Below are positions 16,803-26,254 of a stretch of DNA of 64,000 bases, piece by piece. The DNA is from CAWDMW01 sp963803575 (GTDB lineage: Bacteria; Pseudomonadota; Alphaproteobacteria; Rickettsiales; UBA998), in assembly GCA_963803575.1 (NCBI GenBank), contig CAWDMW010000002.1, positions 1,612,001 to 1,676,000 of the forward strand, written 5' to 3'. A model generated the notes under the pieces. That model was not told the DNA's origin, made no database searches, and saw nothing but the letters and a program-made list of their open reading frames with translations. The translations under genes were made by a program, and so were the position numbers. Within the stretch, counting starts at the first letter, position 1. Each line of letters opens with the position of its first letter.

Positions 16803-17114
16803 ATGGCGTTCATTGAGGACATGCAGGGGCGTGATCTTACGCTCCTGCAAACGCTGGATGGGCGCACAATCACTTACACGCCCGATGGTAGAAGCCCACG
16901 CACGGTGGCCGGTATGCTGCAATCTTATTCAGAGATTACCGGCGGTGAGAGCGTGGATGTTATTATCAATAGCCCAATATTATCAGTGCGAGGCATCGAT
17001 GTGCCAGAGATTGCCGAAGGTGATCAATTCAGCATCGATGGAAAAGACTATACGGCAGCGGCCGTGCGCTCTGACAATGAAGGCATTACAGAAATTATGC
17101 TGGAACAGTCATGA
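16803..17114 (+). CDS. Head-tail joining protein
   Basis: 103 residues. MAFIEDMQGRDLTLLQTLDGRTITYTPDG with a beta-rich rest (GESVDVIINSPILSVRG, GDQFSIDGKDYTAAAVRSD) resembles the lambda FII-like / phage head-tail joining family, which closes the neck. It lies between the decoration and tail-terminator genes, where such a gene is expected. Confidence 0.65.
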   Translation: MAFIEDMQGRDLTLLQTLDGRTITYTPDGRSPRTVAGMLQSYSEITGGESVDVIINSPILSVRGIDVPEIAEGDQFSIDGKDYTAAAVRSDNEGITEIMLEQS

Positions 17115-17188
17115 ACCCGTAAAGCGGTAGCCCATGTGAGCATTTTGCCACGGGCAAAAGCGCAGCGGGGCAATAGAAAGGAGATTCC

Positions 17189-17632
17189 ATGAGCCATGCA
17201 CGAACGCAAATACGCCAAGCGGTGGTTGCTTTACTTAAAAATAATACTGGTGCTGGAAGCCGCGTCTATGAAGCGCGGGTTTATGCACTGCAAGAGCCAA
17301 AATTACCGGCTTTGCTGGTTTATACTAAACAAGAAGTGGTGGGCGATCAATCGATGTCACGGCCGCGCACACAACAGCGTGAGTTAATGCTATCGGTAGA
17401 AGCCTATGTGAAAGCCAGTGGCAAAGTGGATGAAGCTACAGATGACTTGGCACTCGAAATTGAGCAGCAAATTGCAGTTGATCCCACCCTTGGTGGTTTG
17501 GTGAAGGATATCGCGCTGGAAACCACTGATACGCAATTATATGACGAAGGCGAGAAGCCGGTGGCAATTGCCATACTTACGTTTTCTACGCTCTATTCAG
17601 TCAAAGAGAATGCACCACAAACGCTAACTTAA
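17189..17632 (+). CDS. Tail terminator protein (lambda gpU-like)
   Basis: 147 residues, AAAGGAG site. HARTQIRQAVVALLKNNTGAGSRVYEARVYALQEPKLPALLVYT is typical of gpU-like tail terminators, followed by a conserved EAYVKASGKVDEATDDLALEIEQQI helix. It caps the tail tube at the head-proximal end. The intergenic 17115-17188 holds nothing recognisable. Confidence 0.8.
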   Translation: MSHARTQIRQAVVALLKNNTGAGSRVYEARVYALQEPKLPALLVYTKQEVVGDQSMSRPRTQQRELMLSVEAYVKASGKVDEATDDLALEIEQQIAVDPTLGGLVKDIALETTDTQLYDEGEKPVAIAILTFSTLYSVKENAPQTLT

Positions 17633-17660
17633 AGCCTCCCGATTTAGCGTGGCGCATGTT

Positions 17661-17694
17661 GGGCGATCCTGATTTTCGGGGTCGCCCTTTTTTT
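17661..17694 (+). terminator. Rho-independent terminator before the tail tube gene
   Basis: GGGCGA, a 15-base loop, TCGCCC, then TTTTTTT. It lies 28 bp after the tail-terminator stop and ahead of the tail tube gene, the second such signal in the late operon. Confidence 0.8.
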
Positions 17695-17728
17695 ATCCAA
17701 AATAATCTAACCAACAGGAGAAACCATC

Positions 17729-18121
17729 ATGGCAACACATGCAGGCAGCGAGGGTAAGGTCTTTATCGGATCAGACCAAGTCGCAGAAATCAAATCATGG
17801 TCGCTGGAGGTCAACAGCGATACCGTGGACACATCAATTATCGGCACTTCATGGCGTAAAAACCAAGCCACAATCAAAAGCTGGTCAGGCAATTTTGAGG
17901 GGTTTTGGGATGAAACCGATACCGATGGTCAGGGCGCATTGGCGGTTGGTGGCACGGTCACGCTCAATATGTATCCCGAAGGTGATGATAGTGGAGATAC
18001 CTATTGGACGGGTGATGTCATTATTACCGGCATTTCATATAGCGCGTCATTCGATGGCATTGTGGAAGCCTCATTTACCTACACCGGCACCGGTGCATTA
18101 ACCACTTCAACCGTAGCTTAA
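17729..18121 (+). CDS. Major tail tube protein
   Basis: 130 residues, beta-rich. GSEGKVFIGSDQVAEIKSWSLEVNSDTVDTSIIGTSWRKNQATIKSWSGNFEGFWDETD is typical of siphophage tail tube proteins, and the C terminus (YTGTGALTTSTVA) is the usual Thr/Gly end. It has its own AACAGGAG site after a terminator, consistent with high expression. Confidence 0.85.
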   Translation: MATHAGSEGKVFIGSDQVAEIKSWSLEVNSDTVDTSIIGTSWRKNQATIKSWSGNFEGFWDETDTDGQGALAVGGTVTLNMYPEGDDSGDTYWTGDVIITGISYSASFDGIVEASFTYTGTGALTTSTVA

Positions 18122-18130
18122 GGAGGAATT

Positions 18131-18508
18131 ATGAGTGTTATTGATAATGCTACTTCTCATTACGCGGCGCAAGAAAGGCTGATTATTGCCGTGCCGGAAT
18201 GGGGCAAAGATGGTGAACCGCTAGAAATTCATTGTATGCCGATGACGATGGCAGACGTGAATATGATGCAGAAAATTGCTAGCAAAAAAGCTAGCAACAT
18301 CGAGCAAGCAGCCAATATTATCCTCGTTAAAGCCAAGGATAAAAATGGCAAACGGCTCTTTAGTGTCACCGATAAAGACAAGCTGCTGAATCAAGCAGAT
18401 TACCGCGTAGTTACTCGTATTGCTGAACAAATTGAACAGCATTTCTTCGGCGATATTGAGGAAACGAAGGGAAACTCCGGCGCGACCCATACCGATACCT
18501 CCAGCTAA
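18131..18508 (+). CDS. Tail assembly chaperone, short form (gpG-like)
   Basis: 125 residues, AGGAGG site. DNATSHYAAQERLIIAVPEWGKDGEPLEIHCMPMTMADVNMMQKIASKK is typical of tail assembly chaperones encoded between the tail tube and tape measure genes. Near its 3' end is a slippery heptamer that leads into a -1 frame extension (next entry). The short form is the product when no slippage occurs. Confidence 0.85.
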   Translation: MSVIDNATSHYAAQERLIIAVPEWGKDGEPLEIHCMPMTMADVNMMQKIASKKASNIEQAANIILVKAKDKNGKRLFSVTDKDKLLNQADYRVVTRIAEQIEQHFFGDIEETKGNSGATHTDTSS

Positions 18509-18639
18509 CGCTGGCTTGCCGGTTAGGTAGGCCATTGGCTGAAATTGAAGCCATGTCCACCCGGCAATTCACGGAATGGGTCGCTTATTTTGAAATCCAA
18601 CAAGAACAAATGAGTAAAAACAATGCCAAGATTCGCTGA
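18469..18639 (+). CDS. gpT-like extension of the tail chaperone, reached by -1 ribosomal frameshift
   Basis: The heptamer GGGAAAC at 18469-18475 lies exactly in the X XXY YYZ phase of the gpG frame (aag gga aac). A -1 slip continues at ctc 18475 through an open frame to TGA 18637-18639, adding about 54 residues that include LACRLGRPLAEIEAMSTRQFTEWVAYFEIQQEQ. The TRQFTEWVAYFE motif is typical of gpT-type tails. Lambda uses GGGAAAG for gpG-GT. The frame between 18460 and 18552 has no good start codon or ribosome site, so frameshifting is the likely route. Confidence 0.85.
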   Translation, partial: GKLRRDPYRYLQLTLACRLGRPLAEIEAMSTRQFTEWVAYFEIQQEQMSKNNAKIR

Positions 18640-20539
18640 GGCAAAATTCACTATTCGTGCGATCAATAAAACGCAAAAAGCGTTTTCCCAGATCAACACA
18701 AATGTGCAGAAGATGGAAGGCCGCTTTGCCAAATTGGGGCGTGGCTTGTCTAAACTCGGCGGTTTGATGGCAACCGTATTTGTTGGTAAGCAGATTGTTG
18801 ATACCATTACCAAGTTTGAAAAGCTGGAAGCGAGCTTGCGTACTGTTACCGGCTCTGCAGACAATGCAGCAGTCGCGTTTGGCTTTATTCAGGAATTTGC
18901 ATCGACCACGCCCTTTCAGCTGGAGGAAGTCACAGATGCGTTTATCAAGCTGAAAGCCCTTGGCTTAACACCCTCGCAGGAAGCACTCACCTCCTATGGT
19001 AATACGGCCTCTGCTATGGGCAAAAGCCTCAATCAGATGATTGAAGCGGTGGCCGATGCTGCCACCGGCGAATTTGAACGGTTGAAAGAATTTGGTATTA
19101 AATCCAAATCACAAGGCGATCAGGTTACCTTCACCTTTCAAGGCATCAGCACCACGGTGGGAAAAAATGCCGATGAGATTGAAGGATATCTGAAAAGCAT
19201 TGGTGACGTGCAATTTGCCGGTGCGATGGATGAGCAGGCCGATACGCTCAATGTTGCCTTGTCGAACATGATGGATGGTTTCTCTAAGCTGGTAAAGGCC
19301 ATTGGTGATGCCGGTTTAACAGATTTGCTGCAAATGATTGCCGACAGTATCAAATGGGTGGCTGATCAAATTACTAAAGCCGTGCCAATTATGAAGCTGG
19401 GCTTCAAAGGCATGGTGATTGGTGTGCAACAATTCGTGAATAGCTTTATTGCCCGGCTGGTGGGTATGGGGCGAGCTATTGCCGCCTTCTTTGATAATAT
19501 AGGCGAACGGTTTGCAGCCTTTGGCCGTGATATTGCTGCCTTCTTTGATGATCCGCTGGGTGGTGTATCATTTGAGAACACTAAACGTGCCTTTCAACAA
19601 GCACTCGGCGAAAGCATGAGCCAAGCCTATGATGAAATGGTGGAAACGGCTCGTGAGAAAAATGTTGAGCTGGATAATGAGCTAACTAAATCAGCTGATG
19701 CTTTTATTGAAGCACAGCAGAAAAAGAAAGCATCGCTGGATAGCCTGTTTGAAAATAAAGGTGGTGACGGCAAAACAAATCCTACAGAAACACAGGATAA
19801 GGTTAATAAGTCCACTCAGAAATTTAACGAATTGCAGCGTGAAGCACAGCGCATAATCCGTAATACTCGCACCCCGCTGGAGCGTTACAATAAAGAAATG
19901 GAGCTGCTGAATAAACTGCTGGAGAAAGGCTACATCAATCAGGAAACCTTCGGCCGTGCGATGGAAAAAGCGCAAGAAACGCTAGAAGATGCGGCAGAGA
20001 AAACCAGCGATACCATTGAGGATAAATTCAAGAATTTAGGCAGCTCGATGGAAAGCTCTATTTCTGATTCGCTAAACGCGATGGAAGGTGGTTTTGATAG
20101 TTTTGGTGATTTTGCCAAGAGCTTTTTATCCGATCTCAACAGCGCATTAATTGATTTTGCGCTCAAGGATTTAGGCATTTCTGGCAAGGGCGGCATCATC
20201 GATGGGTTATTTGGCTCAATCACCGGCTTATTCGGTGGCGGCGGCAGCGGTGGCGGTGCTGGTAGTTTGTTTTCTGGTATTAGCAGCTTCTTCGGTGGAT
20301 TCTTTGCCGATGGTGGCACACTCAAACGTGGTCAATTTGGCGTGGTGGGTGAACGTGGTCCAGAACTAGCATTTTCTGGTAATTCTCCCATGAATATCAT
20401 TCCGGGCGGCATGATGCCTGCGCCGGTGACAGTAAACATGAATATTCAAACACCTGATGCACAAGGCTTCAGACAAAGCCAAGGGCAGATTGCCGCAGAC
20501 ATGGCGCGTTCAATCGAACGTGCAAGGAGAAACCTATAA
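18623..20539 (+). CDS. Tail tape measure protein
   Basis: 638 residues. The N-terminal half is helical (INKTQKAFSQINTNVQKMEGRFAKLGRGLSKLGGLMATVF, then FASTTPFQLEEVTDAFIKLKALGLTP), hydrophobic segments lie at about 215-310, and the middle is a coiled coil. The C-terminal part (ADGGTLKRGQFGVVGERGPELAFSG) is the glycine-rich end common in lambda-like tape measures. It starts 17 bp inside the gpT-like frame. At 638 residues it predicts a tail of moderate length. Confidence 0.92.
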   Translation: MPRFAEAKFTIRAINKTQKAFSQINTNVQKMEGRFAKLGRGLSKLGGLMATVFVGKQIVDTITKFEKLEASLRTVTGSADNAAVAFGFIQEFASTTPFQLEEVTDAFIKLKALGLTPSQEALTSYGNTASAMGKSLNQMIEAVADAATGEFERLKEFGIKSKSQGDQVTFTFQGISTTVGKNADEIEGYLKSIGDVQFAGAMDEQADTLNVALSNMMDGFSKLVKAIGDAGLTDLLQMIADSIKWVADQITKAVPIMKLGFKGMVIGVQQFVNSFIARLVGMGRAIAAFFDNIGERFAAFGRDIAAFFDDPLGGVSFENTKRAFQQALGESMSQAYDEMVETAREKNVELDNELTKSADAFIEAQQKKKASLDSLFENKGGDGKTNPTETQDKVNKSTQKFNELQREAQRIIRNTRTPLERYNKEMELLNKLLEKGYINQETFGRAMEKAQETLEDAAEKTSDTIEDKFKNLGSSMESSISDSLNAMEGGFDSFGDFAKSFLSDLNSALIDFALKDLGISGKGGIIDGLFGSITGLFGGGGSGGGAGSLFSGISSFFGGFFADGGTLKRGQFGVVGERGPELAFSGNSPMNIIPGGMMPAPVTVNMNIQTPDAQGFRQSQGQIAADMARSIERARRNL

Positions 20540-21123
20540 TGACTGATTTTATAGAAATACAATTCCCGACTGATATCTCTTACGGCGCAACTGGTGGTCC
20601 GATGTATCTGACTGATGTGGTGGCAACCGTATCGGGGCGTGAGCAGCGCAACAGCAAATGGAGTCAGGCTCGTGCTAAATATAATGTGGCTTCAGGTATT
20701 AAAACAGAAAGCCAATGGCAAGCATTGATTTCCTTCTTCCGTGCGCGGCGTGGTAAGGCGGTGGGTTTTCGCTTCAAAGATTGGAGTGATTACAAAGGCG
20801 AGAACCAGCCCCTTACTTCGCTGGGTGGCAATGATTACCAGATGGTCAAGCAATATAGCAGCGGTGCGGTGGCTGTGGAGCGCGAGATAACCAAGCCGGT
20901 GGCTGGCACTATCAAACTCTATGAAGATAGCGTTTTGCAGGTAAGTGGCTGGAGCGTAGATACCGCTACCGGCATCATCACCACGGCATTATCTGGAACA
21001 TTGACGGTGGATTTTGAATTTGATGTGCCGGTGCGCTTCGATACCGATGAAATGTCTATCTCTATGGATAGCTTCGATGCTGGCAACTGGAATAGCATTC
21101 CGCTGATTGAGGTGCGCGTATGA
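20539..21123 (+). CDS. GTA-like tail protein, DUF2460 family
   Basis: 194 residues. FIEIQFPTDISYGATGGPMYLTDVV, REQRNSKWSQARAKYNVASGI and FFRARRGKAVGFRFKDWSDYKG are DUF2460 signatures. In alphaproteobacterial gene transfer agents this is the distal tail (gp12-type) protein. It shares TAATG with the tape measure stop and overlaps the next gene by 4 bp. Confidence 0.9.
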   Translation: MTDFIEIQFPTDISYGATGGPMYLTDVVATVSGREQRNSKWSQARAKYNVASGIKTESQWQALISFFRARRGKAVGFRFKDWSDYKGENQPLTSLGGNDYQMVKQYSSGAVAVEREITKPVAGTIKLYEDSVLQVSGWSVDTATGIITTALSGTLTVDFEFDVPVRFDTDEMSISMDSFDAGNWNSIPLIEVRV

Positions 21124-21983
21124 GAGTTATATCGCCACAATTAGAATCGCATTTTGCCGGTGGTTTAACTACGTTAGCCACATGCTGGAAAATTACCCGC
21201 AGCGATGGTACGGAGCTTGGCTTTACCGATCATGACGAGAAAATCACCTATGACAGTGTAGATTATGATTCGATTGCCGGATTTACGCCCACCACGGTGG
21301 AGAGCAAATCCAATATGTCAGTTGATAACCTTGATGTGGATGGGCAGACTTACCCAAGCAAAATCACTGAATCAGATATGCTGGCTGGGCTATATGACTA
21401 TGCCGAAATTGAGATATTTGCTCTCAATTATGAAGATTTAAGCCAAGGCAAGCTGATTATAAAACGTGGGAGGCTTGGCGAGGTGACTATTAACGGCCAG
21501 CTTTTCCAAGCTGAAGTGCGTGGCCTTACGCAGCATCTATCGCAAACCATTGGTGAGGTGTTTTCGCCTTCCTGCCGCGCCATTCTTGGAGATGGCCGGT
21601 GCAAGGTAGCTCTCGCCAGCTTCACTATATCGGCAACCGTTACAGAAGTAACCAGCAACCAAAATTTCAAGGCCAGCACCTTGAATCAGGCAGCAGGCTA
21701 TTTTACCGGCGGCGAAGTGGAATGGATGGGCGGCAATAATGATGGCCGCAAGATGGAGGTAAAAGAATTTGCTGACACCACCGTTGGGCTTTCTTTACCG
21801 ATGGGTAAATCAATACAGGTGGGTGATACATTCGATATCATTGCTGGTTGCGATAAAACCCGCGAAACTTGCTACAGCAAATTTAACAACATCATTAATT
21901 TTCGAGGTGAGCCGGATGTTCCGGGAACGGACAAGCTGCTCACTACTGCTGGAACTTTAGATAAGACGGATCGCAATGGCTGA
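21120..21983 (+). CDS. GTA-like tail protein, DUF2163 (BR0599 family)
   Basis: 287 residues. LATCWKITRSDGTELGFTDHDEKITYD opens the typical DUF2163 sequence. The C-terminal part has a Cys-rich cluster (FSPSCRAILGDGRCKV, GCDKTRETCYSKFNNIINFRGEPDVPG) that in GTA tail proteins binds an iron-sulfur centre. It is part of the tail tip (gp13-like). Confidence 0.9.
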   Translation: MRVISPQLESHFAGGLTTLATCWKITRSDGTELGFTDHDEKITYDSVDYDSIAGFTPTTVESKSNMSVDNLDVDGQTYPSKITESDMLAGLYDYAEIEIFALNYEDLSQGKLIIKRGRLGEVTINGQLFQAEVRGLTQHLSQTIGEVFSPSCRAILGDGRCKVALASFTISATVTEVTSNQNFKASTLNQAAGYFTGGEVEWMGGNNDGRKMEVKEFADTTVGLSLPMGKSIQVGDTFDIIAGCDKTRETCYSKFNNIINFRGEPDVPGTDKLLTTAGTLDKTDRNG

Positions 21984-22443
21984 TATCACACAAGATGAAT
22001 TAATCACGCAAGCACGGACATGGCTTGGCACAAAATATCATCATCAAGGGCGGCTGAAGAAATCTAGTCGTGGTGATGGCGGTGCAGATTGTTTGGGGCT
22101 GGTGATTGGCGTAATCAACGAACTTAATATGAAGGATGAGAACGGAAAATCATTAGCTGAAGCTGATGAATTTAACTACTCGATGTATCCGGAGCAAGGG
22201 CGGCTGGTGCGGAGTATTTCCAAGCACTTAAAAGAAGTACCGATCGATAAAATGCAAGTAGCAGATTTACTGCTCTTTCGTACTTTTAAAGACCCGCAGC
22301 ATGTTGGGCTTCTTACTGAATACCCTAGCGGTGGGGCTGGATTGATTCATTGCAACTCAAGTGCTGGCCGCGTGGTGGAACAACCACTCACTGATACATG
22401 GATACGGATGCTCACGCATGTGTATCGCTTTCCGAACTTATAA
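21976..22443 (+). CDS. Tail-tip NlpC/P60 peptidase
   Basis: 155 residues. The Cys in GGADCLGLVIG (C39) and the His in DPQHVGLLTE (H109) are the catalytic pair of NlpC/P60 peptidases. This GTA gp14-like family opens peptidoglycan during DNA entry. It overlaps the DUF2163 gene by 8 bp and lies just before the host-specificity gene, the order seen in GTA clusters. Confidence 0.9.
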   Translation: MADITQDELITQARTWLGTKYHHQGRLKKSSRGDGGADCLGLVIGVINELNMKDENGKSLAEADEFNYSMYPEQGRLVRSISKHLKEVPIDKMQVADLLLFRTFKDPQHVGLLTEYPSGGAGLIHCNSSAGRVVEQPLTDTWIRMLTHVYRFPNL

Positions 22444-22456
22444 ACTGGTTTCATAA

Positions 22457-25400
22457 ATGGCTGATATTGTTTTACCTGTTGTTGGCGCAACGGCTGGCTT
22501 TGTACTGGGTGGTCCATCCGGCGCAGTGCTGGGCGCGAATCTCGGCAGTATGGCCGCTAGCACCTTTTTTCCAAAAACACAGCGGGTGCAATTACCAACA
22601 CAGGAAGGACCACGTCTTGCCGATTTAAGAGCGCAAACCTCGACCTATGGCAATATGATTCCCAAAGTGTATGGCACAATGCGTTTGGCAGGCAATGTCA
22701 TCTGGTCAACCGATATCAAAGAGGTAAAAACCGAAAAGACCACCACACAAAGCAGCTCTGGTGGTGGTAAAGGTGGCGGTGGTGGCGGTAAAACTACGAC
22801 CAGCCAAACCACTATCTCTTATGAATATTTCGTGACGCTGGCGATTGCTATTTGCGAAGGACCACTGGATGAAGTGATCCGTGTGTGGGCTGATAGCAAA
22901 GTGCTGACCGAAGATGTGCTGTCTGCTGCCCAAGGAAAATATAACGTCCATATTGGGGATGAAGCCCAAGGCGTGGATGATATTATGGCGAAATATATCG
23001 ATGCCACTAAATTACCGGCGCATCGTGGAATGGCCTATGTGGTGATTGAGGATTTTCCACTGGCTGAATATGGCAACCGTATTCCTAATTTTACGTTTGA
23101 AGTGCGCCGCGCCATTCGTTTCACGCCTGCGGTGGAGGATTTGGTCAAAGATGTGGTGATGATTCCTGGAGCTGGTGAATTTGTGTATGGCACGGATATT
23201 CAATCCAAGCAGGATGGTTATGTTGATGACTTTACCGGCCAGTTTACCCCAACCGGCGATAAACAATTTATCAATATGCACAATTACGAAGGTAAGGCCG
23301 ATGTAACCGTAGCAATTGATCAGATGGTGGATATCTTCCCGAATCTTGAATGGGTTGCCATTGTCGTTTCGTGGTTTGCCACTAGCACGGATGCAGGTGA
23401 TTGCACCATCATCCCTAAAGTAGAATTCCAAGGCACAACGCGAGTGTTGCCGCAAGATTGGTCGGTGGCTGGGCTTTCACGCGCTACTGCACAGAAAGTG
23501 CTGTTTTTTGATCCTGAAACGCCGACTTATGGTGGCACACCATCTGATCACACGGTGGTGCAGCTATGCCAAGAGCTACAGAATCGCGGCTTGAAAGTGA
23601 TGCTGTATCCCATGCCGTTCGTAGATACGATAACACCAGAGCCAAAGCCGTGGCGCGGCCGCATTGCTCCTGCCAATGTAACGGATGCTAATAACTGGTT
23701 TACCAAAACCAATGGCTATAATGCGTTTATCACCCATTACGCGAATCTAAGCGTTGGTGGCACGGCACTTAAAGATGTGATTGATGCTATTGTTATTGGC
23801 TCAGAGCTAATTGGCATGACTGGCTACACCAACACGGCCGGTAATTATCCGGCGGTCAATCAGCTGGTATCACTAGCGGCCACAGTAAAAACAGCGGTGG
23901 GTGCTGGTGTGAAAGTAACCTATGCCGCCGACTGGAGCGAATATCACAGCATTGGCGGCTGGTTTAATCTCGATCCGCTATGGGCTTCACCTAATATCGA
24001 TTTTGTGGGAATTGATAGCTATTTTCCACTTACGCCGGATCTTCCGCAAAGCCAAATTGATGAAGATAAAATCAAAGAATATTGGGAGAAAGGCGAAGGA
24101 TGGGATTACTATTACACCGATTCGGTAGCTCGCACAGGCCAGACTAGCTACAGCGGGGATGAAACCTTTGCTTGGAAAAATTTAGAGTATTGGTGGAAAA
24201 ACACCCACACCAATCCGGATAGCAACACCACTGCATGGACTGCCAAAATGAAACCGGTGTGGTTTACCGAGTTTGGTTTTCCATCGGTGGATGGTTGCCC
24301 CAACCAGCCGAACGTATTCTATGACCCCACTTCCAGTGAGAGCTTTTTCCCTCGCGGCTCTAAAGGGCGTGTGGATTTTCAGGCGCAGCGGCAGGCACTT
24401 AATGCCACGTTGGAGTATTTAGAGGATCGCAGCCAAGAAGCTGGTAACAGTGAGTTAGTGCCGCGCCGTTTCATCTGGACGTGGGATGGTCGGCCGTTCT
24501 CCTTCTGGCCGGATTTAGAAGGCGTGTGGTCTGATAGCATTTTATGGGCTACCGGCCATTGGATCAACGGCAAGCTGGGTAATTCTACGCTCGGTGCGGT
24601 GGTGGGTGAGTTATTGCAAGCTGCTGGGCTTACCGCCAGTGATTACGATGTGTCACGCCTCACTGATACGCTGGAAGGGTTTATCCTCGACCGGCCGATT
24701 AATGTGCGTAATGCGCTGGACTATCTCACTTCTGCATTTTTCTTCGATATTGTAGAGAGTGATGGGCTGCTAAAATGTGTGCCACGCGGCAGCGAGTCAG
24801 TAGTATCGATTGCTGAAGATAACCTGATTCCTACCGCTAAAAAAGGGGTACAGGATATCTTAGAGATTAATTACGCGCAGGAGCTTGAATTGCCTCAGCG
24901 AGTAAATGTTACCTATTTAGATCGACCATTTAATTATGACCCTGTAACGCAAACCTCGCAGCGGCAGGTGGTTCGGGCGGTGGATCAGGTAAGTATGAAT
25001 CTGCCAATTGTCATGGGTGCAACCCAAGCCAAGCAAGTGGCTGATATCACGCTATATGGCACATGGAAGGAGCGCACGAGCTTTCAGCTTATGCTTCCAC
25101 CGGAATATGTGCGGATTGAGCCAACGGATGTATTAACCGTCACTGTATCTGGCGTGGCGCATGAAATGCGTGTGCTTAAAACTGATATGGAAGCCAACGG
25201 CGTAATGAAAGTGAGTGCGGTGGCTGAAGATATCAGCTCATACGATTTTTATTCGCCTCCGGGTGAAACCAGTAAAACAATTCAGCCGCCGGTGCTGGTG
25301 CCAGATACGCTGGTACGTTTCATTGATGCGCCACCATTGCCAACAGATACTGTACAAAATCAAGGATTGCTGCGTGTTGGCGTTGCGGCCGATGGTGCAA

Positions 25401-26233
25401 ACTGGAATGGCGCAGCGGTTTATCGCTCCGATGATGGTGGTGAGGATGGTGGCAACACGTTCAATGTGTTGGCTGGCCTAGATGGTGCAGCCACTTTTGG
25501 CGTAATCAGCACAAACCTTGCCGATGGCGTATTTGAAAGCTGGGATGATGCCAACGAAGTTGAAGTGGTGCTTACCTCCGGCAGCTTGGCATCCGTTAAT
25601 GAACTGGCCGTACTAAATGGCGCAAATGCAGCTTTGATTGGTGATGAGCTGGTGCAATTCCAAAATGCCCAGCTGATTGGTGAAAGCACCTATAAGCTCA
25701 CTCGCCTGCTGCGTGGGCGGCAAGGTACAGAATGGGCGATGGATGGCCATGAAAGTGGTGATCGCTTCGTTCTAATTAGCCCCGCGCTATATACCACGGC
25801 TATTGCTAATAATCTGATTGGCCGAGAATTGTACTACAAGGCGGTAAGTGTAGGAAATACGTTAGCAACTACCGAGGAAGAAGCCTTTACCTACACAGGG
25901 CGTAATTTGCGGCCTTATGCGCCGGTTCATATCACAGGTAATCGTGATGGTAGCGATAACCTCACTTTGAATTGGATACGTCGCAGCCGTGTGGATGCAG
26001 AATGGCGTGATGGTGTTGATATTCCGCTGGGTGAAGAATCAGAACGCTATGAAGTAGATATCCTCGATGGCTCGGATGTGGTGCGAACGCTTGAAGTGAC
26101 CAGCCCAACCGCCAGCTATAGCGCGGCCGATCAAACGACAGATTTTGGCTCAACGCAAAGCAGCGTGGATGTGAAGATTTATCAATTATCAGCAGTGGTT
26201 GGTCGCGGCTACGCGGCGACAGCCACAATTTAA
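22457..26233 (+). CDS. GTA-type host-specificity/tail-tip megaprotein with TIM-barrel-like domain
   Basis: 1258 residues. The N-terminal glycine-rich region (about 95-115) is followed by a phage tail domain. At about 400-730 comes a glycoside-hydrolase-like TIM barrel (TYAADWSEYHSIGGWFNLDPLW, WFTEFGFPSVDGCPNQPN, PRRFIWTWDGRPFSFWPDLEGVW). After that come a tail-protein domain (DYVTSAF-like region with LKCVPRGSESVVSI) and a C-terminal Ig-like part. This matches the GTA gp15 / rcc01698 family, which forms the tail hub and recognises the cell surface. Confidence 0.92.
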   Translation: MADIVLPVVGATAGFVLGGPSGAVLGANLGSMAASTFFPKTQRVQLPTQEGPRLADLRAQTSTYGNMIPKVYGTMRLAGNVIWSTDIKEVKTEKTTTQSSSGGGKGGGGGGKTTTSQTTISYEYFVTLAIAICEGPLDEVIRVWADSKVLTEDVLSAAQGKYNVHIGDEAQGVDDIMAKYIDATKLPAHRGMAYVVIEDFPLAEYGNRIPNFTFEVRRAIRFTPAVEDLVKDVVMIPGAGEFVYGTDIQSKQDGYVDDFTGQFTPTGDKQFINMHNYEGKADVTVAIDQMVDIFPNLEWVAIVVSWFATSTDAGDCTIIPKVEFQGTTRVLPQDWSVAGLSRATAQKVLFFDPETPTYGGTPSDHTVVQLCQELQNRGLKVMLYPMPFVDTITPEPKPWRGRIAPANVTDANNWFTKTNGYNAFITHYANLSVGGTALKDVIDAIVIGSELIGMTGYTNTAGNYPAVNQLVSLAATVKTAVGAGVKVTYAADWSEYHSIGGWFNLDPLWASPNIDFVGIDSYFPLTPDLPQSQIDEDKIKEYWEKGEGWDYYYTDSVARTGQTSYSGDETFAWKNLEYWWKNTHTNPDSNTTAWTAKMKPVWFTEFGFPSVDGCPNQPNVFYDPTSSESFFPRGSKGRVDFQAQRQALNATLEYLEDRSQEAGNSELVPRRFIWTWDGRPFSFWPDLEGVWSDSILWATGHWINGKLGNSTLGAVVGELLQAAGLTASDYDVSRLTDTLEGFILDRPINVRNALDYLTSAFFFDIVESDGLLKCVPRGSESVVSIAEDNLIPTAKKGVQDILEINYAQELELPQRVNVTYLDRPFNYDPVTQTSQRQVVRAVDQVSMNLPIVMGATQAKQVADITLYGTWKERTSFQLMLPPEYVRIEPTDVLTVTVSGVAHEMRVLKTDMEANGVMKVSAVAEDISSYDFYSPPGETSKTIQPPVLVPDTLVRFIDAPPLPTDTVQNQGLLRVGVAADGANWNGAAVYRSDDGGEDGGNTFNVLAGLDGAATFGVISTNLADGVFESWDDANEVEVVLTSGSLASVNELAVLNGANAALIGDELVQFQNAQLIGESTYKLTRLLRGRQGTEWAMDGHESGDRFVLISPALYTTAIANNLIGRELYYKAVSVGNTLATTEEEAFTYTGRNLRPYAPVHITGNRDGSDNLTLNWIRRSRVDAEWRDGVDIPLGEESERYEVDILDGSDVVRTLEVTSPTASYSAADQTTDFGSTQSSVDVKIYQLSAVVGRGYAATATI

Positions 26234-26254
26234 CCAATTTATCAGGAGAGTATT

